Positions 52,256-61,881 of a stretch of DNA of 64,000 nucleotides are shown here, piece by piece. The notes below the pieces were generated by a model that ran no database searches, had not been told where the DNA came from, and saw only the letters and a program-made list of their open reading frames with translations. The position numbers and the translations under genes were made by a program. The stretch is from JAKVCB01 sp963578605. GTDB lineage: Bacteria; Planctomycetota; Planctomycetia; Pirellulales; Lacipirellulaceae. Numbering within the stretch: the first letter of the stretch is position 1; the number at the start of each line of letters is the position of its first letter. Where the stretch lies: assembly GCA_963578605.1 (NCBI GenBank), contig CAUZEA010000004.1, positions 1-64,000 of the forward strand. Reading direction: 5' to 3'.

Positions 52256-55200
52256 ATGCCCGCCTCCGATATCGTGATCAAAGGGGCTCGCGAGCACAAC
52301 CTGCGCGACGTCGATCTTGTATTGCCCCGTAATCAATTGATTTGTCTGACGGGAGTTTCCGGGTCAGGCAAGAGTTCGCTTGCTTTCGATACGTTGTTCG
52401 CCGAGGGGCAGCGGCGTTATGTCGAGAGTTTATCGACCTTTGCCCGGCAGTTCCTGGGGCAGATGCCCAAGCCCGACGTCGACTACATCGGTGGGCTCAG
52501 CCCTGCGATTTCAATTTCGCAGAAGTCTGCGGGGAACAATCCTCGTTCAACGGTTGGCACGATTACGGAGATCTATGATTTTCTCCGTGTGTTGTTTGCC
52601 CGTGTGGGAGAAGGGCATTGCCCGCAGTGCAAACGGCGGATCACGGCACAGACACGCGAGCAAATCATTGCCCGGATCCTGGCGCTACCCCCCAAAACGC
52701 GATTTGCCGTACTTGCACCGATCATTCGGGGCCAAAAGGGGGAGTACCACGACTTGTTTGAAGACCTCTTGAAGCGGGGATTTGTCCGCGCTCGGGTCGA
52801 TGGAACCATTGTGCAGCTGAGTGACGATTTGGGGCTTGATCGTCAAATGAGGCATAACATCGAGGTGGTGACAGATCGTCTGGTGGTTGGTTCGAGCATT
52901 CGTGGTCGGTTGGCCGAGGCTGTCGATGCAGCTCTCAAGGCAGGGGACGGCAATCTGATCATTGCCGTTGAACAGGAGGCGGATTTGTCCAGTGAAACCC
53001 AAGGTGGTGGTGCCGCGGCACGGCGGGCCGGGCTTCAGCCGGGCGATACCGCACTCTCATCGCAGTTTGCCTGCACGCATTGCGGGATCAGTTTCGAGCC
53101 TCCTTCGCCTCAACTTTTCAGTTTTAACAGTCCGCAAGGAATGTGTTTGGAATGTGATGGTTTGGGAGAATTCTACAGCTTTGATCCCGATCGACTCGTA
53201 GCCAATCCAGATCTTTCCTTTTCGCAAGGATGTATCGAACTGGTTAGTACGTGGAAAGGTCTGGGCCGCTGGAAGCGGCACATCTATCGAGGAGTCGCCG
53301 AGACGATCGAACGCAAACGCGAATGGGACACCGGTACCTTACTGGAAAAGCCTTGGTGTGAGCTCACCGACGAGCAGTGCAATGTCTGGTTGTGGGGTAC
53401 GGGCGACGAGCACATCACTTTCACCTGGCGGTCTGGTCGTTCCTCAGAGAAATATGGGGGCACCTTCGAGGGTATTATTCCGGAATTGTTGGAGCGTTAC
53501 CGGACAAGCCACAACACGGCTAAAATCCGCCAGCTCGAAAAATATATGAGTGTAATCGAATGCCCCGATTGTGGCGGTCATCGCCTCAATCCACAGGCTC
53601 GATCTGTCACGATCACCTCGGCCAGCCCCTGCTTTACGGATCGTCCCGAGAGAACACTTCCCGAGGTTTGCGAGCTACCAGTCTCCGATGCGGTAGCGTT
53701 CTTCAGCGAACTTATCCTCGATAAAAACCGACAGTTTATTGCCACCGAAGCGCTGAAAGAAATCCGTGGCCGATTTGGTTTTCTGACCAATGTGGGACTC
53801 AACTACCTTTCGCTCAGCCGCACGGCACCGACCTTGTCGGGTGGGGAGAGCCAGCGAATTCGTTTGGCCGGACAAATCGGCTGTGGTTTGGTGGGGGTGC
53901 TGTACATTCTCGATGAACCCTCTATTGGCCTGCATCCGCGCGACAACGCTCGATTACTGGCCACCCTGAAACAATTGCGGGATTTGGGCAATACGGTCGT
54001 TGTTGTGGAGCACGATGAAGAGACGATGCGGGCAGCTGATCATCTCATTGACTTTGGACCTGGACCAGGCATTCGGGGTGGGGAAGTCGTAGCAGTGGGA
54101 ACGGCTGCCGAGATCGAGCAGCAGAAAAAGAGTGTGACTGGGGCCTACTTAAGCGGACACAAGTGTATTGCCATTCCCCAGCAACGGCGGCTGAGAAGTG
54201 GTGGGGGATCGTTTCAGAAGACGGTTGTAGCGGCAACAGGGGACCAGGCTGGCAGTGACAAGGCCGCTGGCAGCGCTGCACTTCGAATCGTTGGTGCCCG
54301 CCACAACAATTTGAAGAATGTCGATGTGGAGATCCCGCTTGGCGCCTTTGTCTGTGTGACGGGTGTGTCGGGATCGGGAAAAAGCTCCCTCGTGCAAGAT
54401 ATTCTCTCCGAGGCACTCCGTCGCGATTTGATGAATGGCAAAAGTGATCCCGGAGAGCACGAACGGATCGAGGGACTCGAGCATCTTGACAAGCTGATCG
54501 CGATTGACCAGTCGCCCATCGGACGTACCCCACGATCGAATCCAGCTACGTACATCAAGGTCTTTGACGACATCCGCAACCTCTATGCCCAGCTGCCAGA
54601 GTCCAAGCGACGCGGGTACAAGCCTGGGCGCTTCAGCTTCAATGTCCAGGGAGGCCGCTGCGAAGCATGTGACGGTAATGGTTCGAACAAGCTTGAAATG
54701 GATTTTCTCGCCGATGTCTGGGTTACCTGCCCGATTTGCCGGGGGCACCGATTTAATCGCGAAACGCTCCAGGTCTTGTATCGTGATCGAAATATCGCCG
54801 ATGTCCTGGAAATGGATGTTCAGCAAGCACGGACGCATTTTGAGAATATCCCGTCGATATACCACAAGCTCAGCACACTTCAATTGGTTGGAATGGACTA
54901 TGTGAAGCTCGGCCAACCCTCCTCAACCCTCTCGGGTGGTGAAGCCCAGCGAATCAAGCTGGCGCGGGAGTTGGTCAAAAAATCGACTGGCCGAACACTC
55001 TATTTGCTCGACGAACCAACCACCGGCTTGCACTTTGCAGACATTGAGTTGCTGTTGAAAGTGTTGCATGACTTTGTCGAGGCAGGAAATACGGTTTTGG
55101 TCGTCGAGCACAATCTCGACGTTGTCAAGACGGCCGATTGGGTCATCGACATGGGGCCTGAGGGTGGCCGTGAAGGTGGGTGGCTAGTCGTTGCCGGAAC

Positions 55201-58200
55201 GCCGGAAGACGTGGCACGAAACGAAAACTCCTATACGGGACTGTCGCTGAGGTCGGTGCTAAAACTCGATTTGCCGGCGGTGCAGGAAGTAAACCGAAGC
55301 AACGGCAAACGAAAGTTGGTGCAAAAAGTTCGCCAGGCGACCCACATTACAGTTCAGGGCGCTCGGCAGCACAATTTGCAGAATGTGAATGTAAAACTGC
55401 CACGTGACCAAATGACCGTATTTTGTGGTCCCAGCGGTTCAGGCAAGACCTCGCTCGCCATGGATACAATTTATGCAGAGGGCCAGCGGCGGTACGTCGA
55501 AAGCCTCAGCACTTACGCCCGGCAATTTGTTGGCCAGATGCAAAAACCCAAGCTTGAACACATCGACGGCTTGTCACCGGCGATTGCTATCGAGCAACGC
55601 AGCGCCGGTCACTCGCCTCGGTCGACGGTTGGCACCGTAACCGAGATCTACGATTACTTTCGCATCCTGATGGCCCGCCTTGGACAGCCACACTGCCCCG
55701 ACTGTGATTTGCCAATTGGTACCCAAACAGCCGATCAAATTGTCGACAAGATTCTTGCCGAGCCGACTGGTACCAAACTCTATGTGATGGCACCCATCGA
55801 TGTGCAAGTTGGTCAGCAGTATGAAACGCTTTGGGATTCGTTGCGCACAAGTGGATATATGCGCGTGCGGATCGACGGCTATACCTATTCGCTTGACGAA
55901 ACACCAAACATTGACCGGAGGCGAAAGCACAGTGTGGAATTGGTCGTTGACCGTATCGTTGTCCGTAAAGGTGCCACCACGAGGATTGCCGACAGCGTCG
56001 AAAACACCCTGGCGTTTGGGAGGGGGGTTTTGCGGGTTGCCTATTCCGACGATGAGATTCCAGAACCGCGCTGGCGCGTTCGCACGCACAGCCAACATCT
56101 TGTCTGTGAGCAGTGTGCGCGAAGTTTCGAACCACTCACGCCACACAATTTTTCTTTCAACAGTTCTCTAGGTTGGTGCGAGGCGTGCGACGGACTTGGC
56201 ACGCAGAGGGGAGCGAATCCAGCCGCGCTGATTCGTGATCCCAACATGACGCTTGCCGAAGGAGCAATTTATGCCTGGCCGAATGTCAATCGCGCGATAT
56301 CGCGTGCGATGCTTGCTGCTCTATCAGCGCACGCGGGTATTCCGATCGATACGCCGTACGCACGGCTTTCGGCCCGGCAACGAAGAATTGTTCTGCATGG
56401 TACCGATGACGAGTGGATTGAAGTTCGGCCTCCAACAGCAAATGGCGAGGGCCAACGGGCTGACGTCAGGAGAAAATCTTCCAGTCAGCGTGAAACACCG
56501 CTACCTCACCCATTTAGATTTCAATTCAAAGGGCTGTATCCGGCTTTGGAAGAAGCCTCGCGGTTATCCCCGCGATTTCGAAGCCAACTGGAGCACCTTG
56601 TCGATGAAGTCGAGTGCAGTGAATGTGGGGGGAGCCGCTTGCGAGATGATGCGGCTGCGGTTCGTTTCCGCAAGCGGACCCTGGATGATTATTGCCGGGT
56701 TCCGCTCGGTGAATTGCTCGACGTTGTCAGCAAATGGCGGCTCAAGCCGAACGAACGTAAAGTGGCTGGCGAACTGATTCGGGAAATCAAGAATCGACTT
56801 ACGTTTCTCGTCGATGTTGGATTGGATTACCTCACCGTTGGCAGGTCAGCACCAACGCTTTCGGGTGGCGAATCGCAGCGAATTCGCCTCGCAAGTCAAG
56901 TTGGCAGCGGGTTGTGTGGGGTGTTGTATGTGCTTGACGAGCCAACGATTGGACTCCACCCGCGGGATAACGGGCGGCTTATTGCAGCGCTCGGTAAACT
57001 TCGCGACTTGGGCAACACTTTGCTCGTGGTAGAGCATGACCGGGATGTTGTTGCCAGCGCCGACCAGTTATTCGATTTTGGCCCCGGCGCAGGTCGTCTG
57101 GGCGGGCACATTGTGGCGCGTGGTACACCTGACGAAGTTGGACAGCGGCGCAGGAGCTTGACAGGTCAGTATCTCACCGGAAAAAAAGCGATTCCTATTC
57201 CCCAAAACCGTCGACCTCATCACCAATCCTCGATAGAGATTGTGGGAGCGCTGCAACATAATCTCAAGAACATCGATGTCCAGATTCCACTAGGTACCTT
57301 GACAGCCGTCACCGGTGTAAGCGGAAGTGGTAAAAGTTCCCTGATTAACGACATTCTCTATAATCAGCTCGCCCGCGTTTTGCATCGGGCCGGTACTTCG
57401 CCTGGCACCCATGACAAGATCCGTGGGATCAAAAATATCAACAAGGTTATTCGAGTTGACCAGCAGCCAATTGGCAACACGCCCACATCGAATCCGGCGA
57501 CCTACACCGGTGTCTTCGAGTACATCCGGCAATTGTTTGCGCAACTCCCCGAGGCCAAGCTGCGCGGTTTTACAGCCCGCCGGTTTAGTTTTAACGTCCC
57601 AGGGGGTCGGTGTGACGACTGTCAGGGAGCTGGCGAAGTATGCATCGAAATGCACTTCCTGCCCGATGTATGGGTTCAATGTGAAACCTGCAAAGGTCAG
57701 CGATACAATCCGGACACGCTCGCAGTTCGCTACCACGGTCGGAGTATTGCGGATGTGTTGGCGATGCCTTGTCATGAAGCGGTTGGTTTATTTACCGACT
57801 TTTCCAGGATTCGGCACATTCTGCAGACACTGTGCGACGTCGGCTTGGGTTATCTGACACTTGGGCAAAGTGCGCCGACCCTGTCGGGCGGCGAGGCTCA
57901 ACGGGTAAAACTGGCGGCGGAACTAGCCCGCCCCGATACGGGACAAACGCTTTATATCCTGGACGAACCCACGACGGGCCTTCATTTTGAGGATCTCATC
58001 AAACTGTTGGATGTTCTCAATCGGTTGGTCGATCAAGGCAACACGGTGATTGTCATCGAGCACAATCTCGATGTGATCAAGTCAGCTGATTGGGTGATCG
58101 ACCTTGGCCCCGAGGCTGGCGCCGGGGGAGGTTGGCTTGTGGCGGTCGGGACTCCAGAAGAAATCACCCAGTCACAGCAGCGACCCGCGTCGCGGAAAAA

Positions 58201-59332
58201 CCGCAAAATCAAGTCGGTCAGAACCGGGGAAAATGGCAACGATCTAACGAGTTCGCACACGGCGGCCGCATTGGCACCGGTACTGGCTGCGGGACCTTAC
58301 CAGGAGCGAAAATCGTTCTCCGGATCGTTAGAAACGCCGCCGAAGGGAGATCTCGAGATCAGTGAAGTTGGACGTGATATCAAGATGCCCTGGGAGGTTG
58401 ACGGCCAGCGGTGGCATACCCGGGATCGTGTTGCCCGGGACGGGCAGCCGTGTCATTGGGATGGTCAGATCGTGGCAGAGATCGAAGCCCGCATCCACCA
58501 ATTGGGTGAGTTCAGGGTCACGAATTGGAACTCAAGGACAATTGTGGAAATTACCGCCCCCAAGAAAAGTGATGGATGGTTCTTCCACGCGATTACGGGG
58601 GAACCGTGGTTGGTGAAACTCAAGTTTCGGACTGCGAAGAAGACCTTTCGACGCGACGAACTAGTGGCGGACCTTGGTCTGGTCCCACTCAATGATCTGC
58701 ACGAGGTGGAAGCTTACGGCAATGGTCCGCGCATCAAATGCAAAAACCTCCGCGGCCCATGGCAAGAAGTACAGATCGAGGCCCACTCGTGGCAAGAGAT
58801 CAACACCCCACAATTCTGGTCATTTCTCCAACAGGCCATTGCAGGCTTTGAAAAGTTCACTGGGCGTGTGAAGGAAAGTCCCGAAGATGTCATGCCCTGG
58901 AAAGTACTGGGGCAAAAATGGCATCTCTCGCGCAAGGGTTTTCCTCCCGGGAAAAAACCCGCGTGGGGGATCGAAGTCCTTGAAGACCTCCTAGAGATTT
59001 TGTCAGAGGAAGCCCCGTCAGGACAGTTCTTGTGGAACAATCAGGAAGTGGTGCACTTGATGGTCCCCGAACAACGAGAACCTTGGACAAGCATCTACAC
59101 AAAACGCCTGGCCGCAGTCGATCTCGTACTGAATGGCCCTCAGAACGCATTCGCATTGGGACGCATTGTGGGGATCGGGAGTGAACGCTCGCTGCTGAAC
59201 AACGGCGACCAGCGTGACAGGATAAAGTTCCGATTCATCACCGCAGAAGATCTTGATCCGGGTGATTTGGCAGATTTTCTGAAAGAGCATTTGAAAATTG
59301 TGCGGGGAGCGGTCGTACCACAATCAACCTAG
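52256..59332 (+). CDS. uvrA: Tandem-fused excinuclease ABC subunit A (UvrA-UvrA) with duplicated C-terminal domain
   Basis: 2358 residues, about 2.5 times normal UvrA, in one open frame. Copy 1 covers residues 1-1010: P-loop TGVSGSGKSSLAFDTLF, zinc modules CTHCGISF and CLECDGLG, signature APTLSGGESQRIRLAG, second P-loop TGVSGSGKSSLVQDIL, and CEACDGNG with CPICRGHRF. Copy 2 covers about 1028-1975 with the same set (CGPSGSGKTSLAMDTIY, CEQCARSF, TGVSGSGKSSLINDIL, CDDCQGAG). All four ABC sites look intact. A tail of about 380 residues holds two related domains, from MPWEVDGQRWH (about 2043) and MPWKVLGQKWH (about 2213). The product is the damage-recognition ATPase of nucleotide excision repair, here a covalent dimer. 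Double-length UvrA is, as far as I recall, found in planctomycetes. Confidence 0.95.
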   Translation: MPASDIVIKGAREHNLRDVDLVLPRNQLICLTGVSGSGKSSLAFDTLFAEGQRRYVESLSTFARQFLGQMPKPDVDYIGGLSPAISISQKSAGNNPRSTVGTITEIYDFLRVLFARVGEGHCPQCKRRITAQTREQIIARILALPPKTRFAVLAPIIRGQKGEYHDLFEDLLKRGFVRARVDGTIVQLSDDLGLDRQMRHNIEVVTDRLVVGSSIRGRLAEAVDAALKAGDGNLIIAVEQEADLSSETQGGGAAARRAGLQPGDTALSSQFACTHCGISFEPPSPQLFSFNSPQGMCLECDGLGEFYSFDPDRLVANPDLSFSQGCIELVSTWKGLGRWKRHIYRGVAETIERKREWDTGTLLEKPWCELTDEQCNVWLWGTGDEHITFTWRSGRSSEKYGGTFEGIIPELLERYRTSHNTAKIRQLEKYMSVIECPDCGGHRLNPQARSVTITSASPCFTDRPERTLPEVCELPVSDAVAFFSELILDKNRQFIATEALKEIRGRFGFLTNVGLNYLSLSRTAPTLSGGESQRIRLAGQIGCGLVGVLYILDEPSIGLHPRDNARLLATLKQLRDLGNTVVVVEHDEETMRAADHLIDFGPGPGIRGGEVVAVGTAAEIEQQKKSVTGAYLSGHKCIAIPQQRRLRSGGGSFQKTVVAATGDQAGSDKAAGSAALRIVGARHNNLKNVDVEIPLGAFVCVTGVSGSGKSSLVQDILSEALRRDLMNGKSDPGEHERIEGLEHLDKLIAIDQSPIGRTPRSNPATYIKVFDDIRNLYAQLPESKRRGYKPGRFSFNVQGGRCEACDGNGSNKLEMDFLADVWVTCPICRGHRFNRETLQVLYRDRNIADVLEMDVQQARTHFENIPSIYHKLSTLQLVGMDYVKLGQPSSTLSGGEAQRIKLARELVKKSTGRTLYLLDEPTTGLHFADIELLLKVLHDFVEAGNTVLVVEHNLDVVKTADWVIDMGPEGGREGGWLVVAGTPEDVARNENSYTGLSLRSVLKLDLPAVQEVNRSNGKRKLVQKVRQATHITVQGARQHNLQNVNVKLPRDQMTVFCGPSGSGKTSLAMDTIYAEGQRRYVESLSTYARQFVGQMQKPKLEHIDGLSPAIAIEQRSAGHSPRSTVGTVTEIYDYFRILMARLGQPHCPDCDLPIGTQTADQIVDKILAEPTGTKLYVMAPIDVQVGQQYETLWDSLRTSGYMRVRIDGYTYSLDETPNIDRRRKHSVELVVDRIVVRKGATTRIADSVENTLAFGRGVLRVAYSDDEIPEPRWRVRTHSQHLVCEQCARSFEPLTPHNFSFNSSLGWCEACDGLGTQRGANPAALIRDPNMTLAEGAIYAWPNVNRAISRAMLAALSAHAGIPIDTPYARLSARQRRIVLHGTDDEWIEVRPPTANGEGQRADVRRKSSSQRETPLPHPFRFQFKGLYPALEEASRLSPRFRSQLEHLVDEVECSECGGSRLRDDAAAVRFRKRTLDDYCRVPLGELLDVVSKWRLKPNERKVAGELIREIKNRLTFLVDVGLDYLTVGRSAPTLSGGESQRIRLASQVGSGLCGVLYVLDEPTIGLHPRDNGRLIAALGKLRDLGNTLLVVEHDRDVVASADQLFDFGPGAGRLGGHIVARGTPDEVGQRRRSLTGQYLTGKKAIPIPQNRRPHHQSSIEIVGALQHNLKNIDVQIPLGTLTAVTGVSGSGKSSLINDILYNQLARVLHRAGTSPGTHDKIRGIKNINKVIRVDQQPIGNTPTSNPATYTGVFEYIRQLFAQLPEAKLRGFTARRFSFNVPGGRCDDCQGAGEVCIEMHFLPDVWVQCETCKGQRYNPDTLAVRYHGRSIADVLAMPCHEAVGLFTDFSRIRHILQTLCDVGLGYLTLGQSAPTLSGGEAQRVKLAAELARPDTGQTLYILDEPTTGLHFEDLIKLLDVLNRLVDQGNTVIVIEHNLDVIKSADWVIDLGPEAGAGGGWLVAVGTPEEITQSQQRPASRKNRKIKSVRTGENGNDLTSSHTAAALAPVLAAGPYQERKSFSGSLETPPKGDLEISEVGRDIKMPWEVDGQRWHTRDRVARDGQPCHWDGQIVAEIEARIHQLGEFRVTNWNSRTIVEITAPKKSDGWFFHAITGEPWLVKLKFRTAKKTFRRDELVADLGLVPLNDLHEVEAYGNGPRIKCKNLRGPWQEVQIEAHSWQEINTPQFWSFLQQAIAGFEKFTGRVKESPEDVMPWKVLGQKWHLSRKGFPPGKKPAWGIEVLEDLLEILSEEAPSGQFLWNNQEVVHLMVPEQREPWTSIYTKRLAAVDLVLNGPQNAFALGRIVGIGSERSLLNNGDQRDRIKFRFITAEDLDPGDLADFLKEHLKIVRGAVVPQST

Positions 59333-59341
59333 AGATTTTTG

Positions 59342-60025
59342 ATGAATCCGACCACAAGTACATTACTGGCACCACGGTATCTGTTTCGCTTTGCCGTTCC
59401 TGTTTTCTGTAACGAATTAGTTGGGACAGGCTCCGAACTAAAACTCGACGAGTCGTATTGTTTGATGGACCTCGCGCAGCTCGATGCGGAGACCCAATAC
59501 CAGGAGCCACGGTTTGCCGACATACGGATGGCTTGGAGTAGAGCCGGGCTGGCATTCCACGTTGTGGTTGCTGGCAAGAAACAGCTTCCCTGGTGCCGCG
59601 AGTCAAGGCTCGAGGATAGTGACGGCATCCAGGTTTGGATTGATACGAGGGCGACCCACAACGTTCATCGCGCCACGAAATTCTGTCACCGTTTTGCATT
59701 GCTACCTCTGGGCGGGGGGCGCCAGGCTGAAGCACCACTGGCCGATCAGCTCTTGATCAATCGTGCGCGAGAGAATTCCCGACCGGTTCGGGCACGGGAA
59801 CTCCAGGTTGCCAGTAGGATAACCAAGACGGGTTACCAACTTTCCGCTTTTTTGCCGGCGATTGCATTGAGCGGTTATGATCCCCAGCAGCAACCGAAGC
59901 TTGGTTTTACCTATGCAGTACAGGACCGCGAGTTGGGTGTGCAGACTTTCGCGAGCGGTCCCCTCTTTCCTTTTCAGGAAGATCCCAGCTGCTGGGCAAC
60001 ACTCGAGTTGGTGGACCACGTTTAA
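59342..60025 (+). CDS. CBM9/DOMON-like domain protein
   Basis: 227 residues from the ATG at 59342, 9 bp after the uvrA stop, so almost surely co-transcribed with uvrA. The pattern is that of a carbohydrate-binding module family 9-like beta-sandwich. It has DIRMAWSRAGLAFHVVVAGK, then SRLEDSDGIQVWIDTRATHN and VHRATKFCHRFALLP, and near the end ITKTGYQLSAFLPAIALSGY. No signal peptide is visible, which is odd for a sugar-binding protein and suggests another ligand or a cytoplasmic role. No catalytic motif. Confidence 0.65.
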   Translation: MNPTTSTLLAPRYLFRFAVPVFCNELVGTGSELKLDESYCLMDLAQLDAETQYQEPRFADIRMAWSRAGLAFHVVVAGKKQLPWCRESRLEDSDGIQVWIDTRATHNVHRATKFCHRFALLPLGGGRQAEAPLADQLLINRARENSRPVRARELQVASRITKTGYQLSAFLPAIALSGYDPQQQPKLGFTYAVQDRELGVQTFASGPLFPFQEDPSCWATLELVDHV

Positions 60026-60159
60026 ATTTGGTCCAGCAGAGTTGACCGAAAGCACGCCGCAACCGGTCGGCTAAGGCAGGTAAGCGCGGGCAGATTTCCG
60101 GACCTGCGATTGCAAGAAGGTGTGCCCTCACAGTTCGGGGGATGCGCGGAGCCTGCCTG

Positions 60160-60190
60160 CCATTTCAACCCCTGTCTACCATTTCAACCC
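60160..60190. repeat. 12-bp duplication across an S1-gene stop codon
   Basis: CCATTTCAACCC occurs at 60160-60171 and 60179-60190 (period 19). The second copy encodes the last codons of the minus-strand S1 protein gene and the first lies just beyond its stop. Confidence 0.7.
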
Positions 60191-61825
60191 GAACTGCGCG
60201 CCTCCGGAAGGGCCTCCCAGGCCTCCTTTAAGTTGATCGAACTGCTTCTTTGCCAGTTTTGGATCGGGTGGTGGGCCTAAATCTTCGTCCGCGGTTTGCT
60301 CCTGTCCTTTTTTCCTGGGGGGTTCCATGAGCGCTCGCAGCGACAGCGAGATCCGTTGTTGTTCCGGATCAAGCGAGAGAACCTTGACTTCCATCTCTTG
60401 CCCTTCACTGACGATGTCGCTGGTCCGATGCACACGATCATGGGCCAGTTCGGAAATGTGTACAAGCCCTTCGATTCCAGGTTCCAGTTTTACGAAAGCA
60501 CCAAAGTCCATGATTTTCGAAACTTTGCCCATCACCCGTTGGCCGACCGGGTACTTCGATTCGACATCGTCCCAGGGATTTGCTCCCACATCCCGATACG
60601 AAAGGCCGATCTTTCCGCTTTCGCGATCGACTTTTTCAATGCTAACTTTGATAGTCTGACCTTCCTGGAGGATTTCGCTGGGATGATTTACACGGTCCCA
60701 ACTCAGCTGACTGACATGAACCAGGCCATCGATGCCACCGATGTCGACGAAGGCGCCAAAGTCGCGCAAGCTGCGGACAATTCCCTCATGGATTTGACCG
60801 GGCGCCAATTCAGCGAGCAGCTTCTCTCGTTTTTCGGCCCGTTCACGTTCCATCATGGCTCGGTGGCTAAGGACGAGATTGCGTCGTTCGGGATTCGTTT
60901 CGGTGACTACACAGGGTAGTTTCTGACCGACAAAGTCCTCAGGTGTTTCGACGCGGTACATCGAAATCTGTCCCATCGGGATGAATCCGCGAATGCCCGC
61001 CACTTGGCATTCCAGGCCACCCTTATTGCTGCCAGTGATCGCAACCTCAAGGATTTGTCCCTCCTCGACTTCACTCCAGTCACCCACATCAATGGCAACC
61101 GAGGGACGCGACAGTTCATAATACCCTTCGTCCGCGTTATGGCGGGAAACCACCAGCTCTAATTCCGTTCCCACTGCAGGCGGCTCATCGAATTGGCGGA
61201 CCGACACGATACCCTGGTTTTGGCCACCAAGATCGACGAAAATATCTTCCCGATACAATTTGGAGACCCGCCCTGTGACACGCGTCTCTGGCGCCAGTTC
61301 CAATGTCTTGGCGTCATGATCGCTCTCCATCAAGTCGTTGAGCGACTGGTCGCCCAACGCCGCCAGGTACTCGGCCTCAAGTTCGGGGCTGAGAGCATCC
61401 CGCACGTTGGGTAGGGGAAAATGTTGCGTGGGGTGTTCCGGTTCTTTTTCCCACCGGGGCTTTTCCGGCGATGTAGCTGGCTGCGGTTTTGCAGTGGGAG
61501 CAACGTCATCGGGGAATTGCGAATCGGTCGAAACGTTTTTGCTGGGAGGGGGGCCCGATTCGAATGCCTTGGTAGTTGAATCCTCGGATTCATCATTCGC
61601 TTTGGAAGGAGAGGCGGTGGAATCTTTTTCCTGCCCGGGATCCCCCGCAGGACCAACGGGTTGCGATTTTTTGGCAGGGGCTGCGTCATCGCGACGTTGA
61701 GAACCGATCTGGAGGCGTTCGCTGGGGCGTTGTCGCGGTTCGGATGCCTCGCGATTTAAACTCACTGAATTGGCACTTGCTTCGGCAGTGGTTTCGGCAG
61801 GATCTGAAGAGGGTGCGTCGTTCAT
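60176..61825 (-). CDS. rpsA: S1 RNA-binding domain protein (ribosomal protein S1-like)
   Basis: 549 residues. The first 170 are disordered (Ser/Glu/Pro/Lys). Four S1 domains follow: TGRVSKLYREDIFVDLGGQN (about 183), AITGSNKGGLECQVAGIRGF (about 258), GIVRSLRDFGAFVDIGGIDG (about 346), and GKVSKIMDFGAFVKLEPGIE (about 431). The third and fourth are canonical, ending LVHVSQLSWDRV and LVHISELAHDRV; the first two are divergent, as in the ribosome-binding domains of S1. A Pro/Gly tail closes the protein. E. coli S1 has six domains, so this is a shorter bacterial type; the symbol is by similarity. Binds mRNA at translation initiation. Start at ATG 61825. Confidence 0.88.
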   Translation of the reverse strand: MNDAPSSDPAETTAEASANSVSLNREASEPRQRPSERLQIGSQRRDDAAPAKKSQPVGPAGDPGQEKDSTASPSKANDESEDSTTKAFESGPPPSKNVSTDSQFPDDVAPTAKPQPATSPEKPRWEKEPEHPTQHFPLPNVRDALSPELEAEYLAALGDQSLNDLMESDHDAKTLELAPETRVTGRVSKLYREDIFVDLGGQNQGIVSVRQFDEPPAVGTELELVVSRHNADEGYYELSRPSVAIDVGDWSEVEEGQILEVAITGSNKGGLECQVAGIRGFIPMGQISMYRVETPEDFVGQKLPCVVTETNPERRNLVLSHRAMMERERAEKREKLLAELAPGQIHEGIVRSLRDFGAFVDIGGIDGLVHVSQLSWDRVNHPSEILQEGQTIKVSIEKVDRESGKIGLSYRDVGANPWDDVESKYPVGQRVMGKVSKIMDFGAFVKLEPGIEGLVHISELAHDRVHRTSDIVSEGQEMEVKVLSLDPEQQRISLSLRALMEPPRKKGQEQTADEDLGPPPDPKLAKKQFDQLKGGLGGPSGGAQFGLKW

Positions 61826-61881
61826 TTGACTTGATCCGTTCGGGAAGTCTATGCGATGAAGCCCGGTTAGTGTAGCAACGG

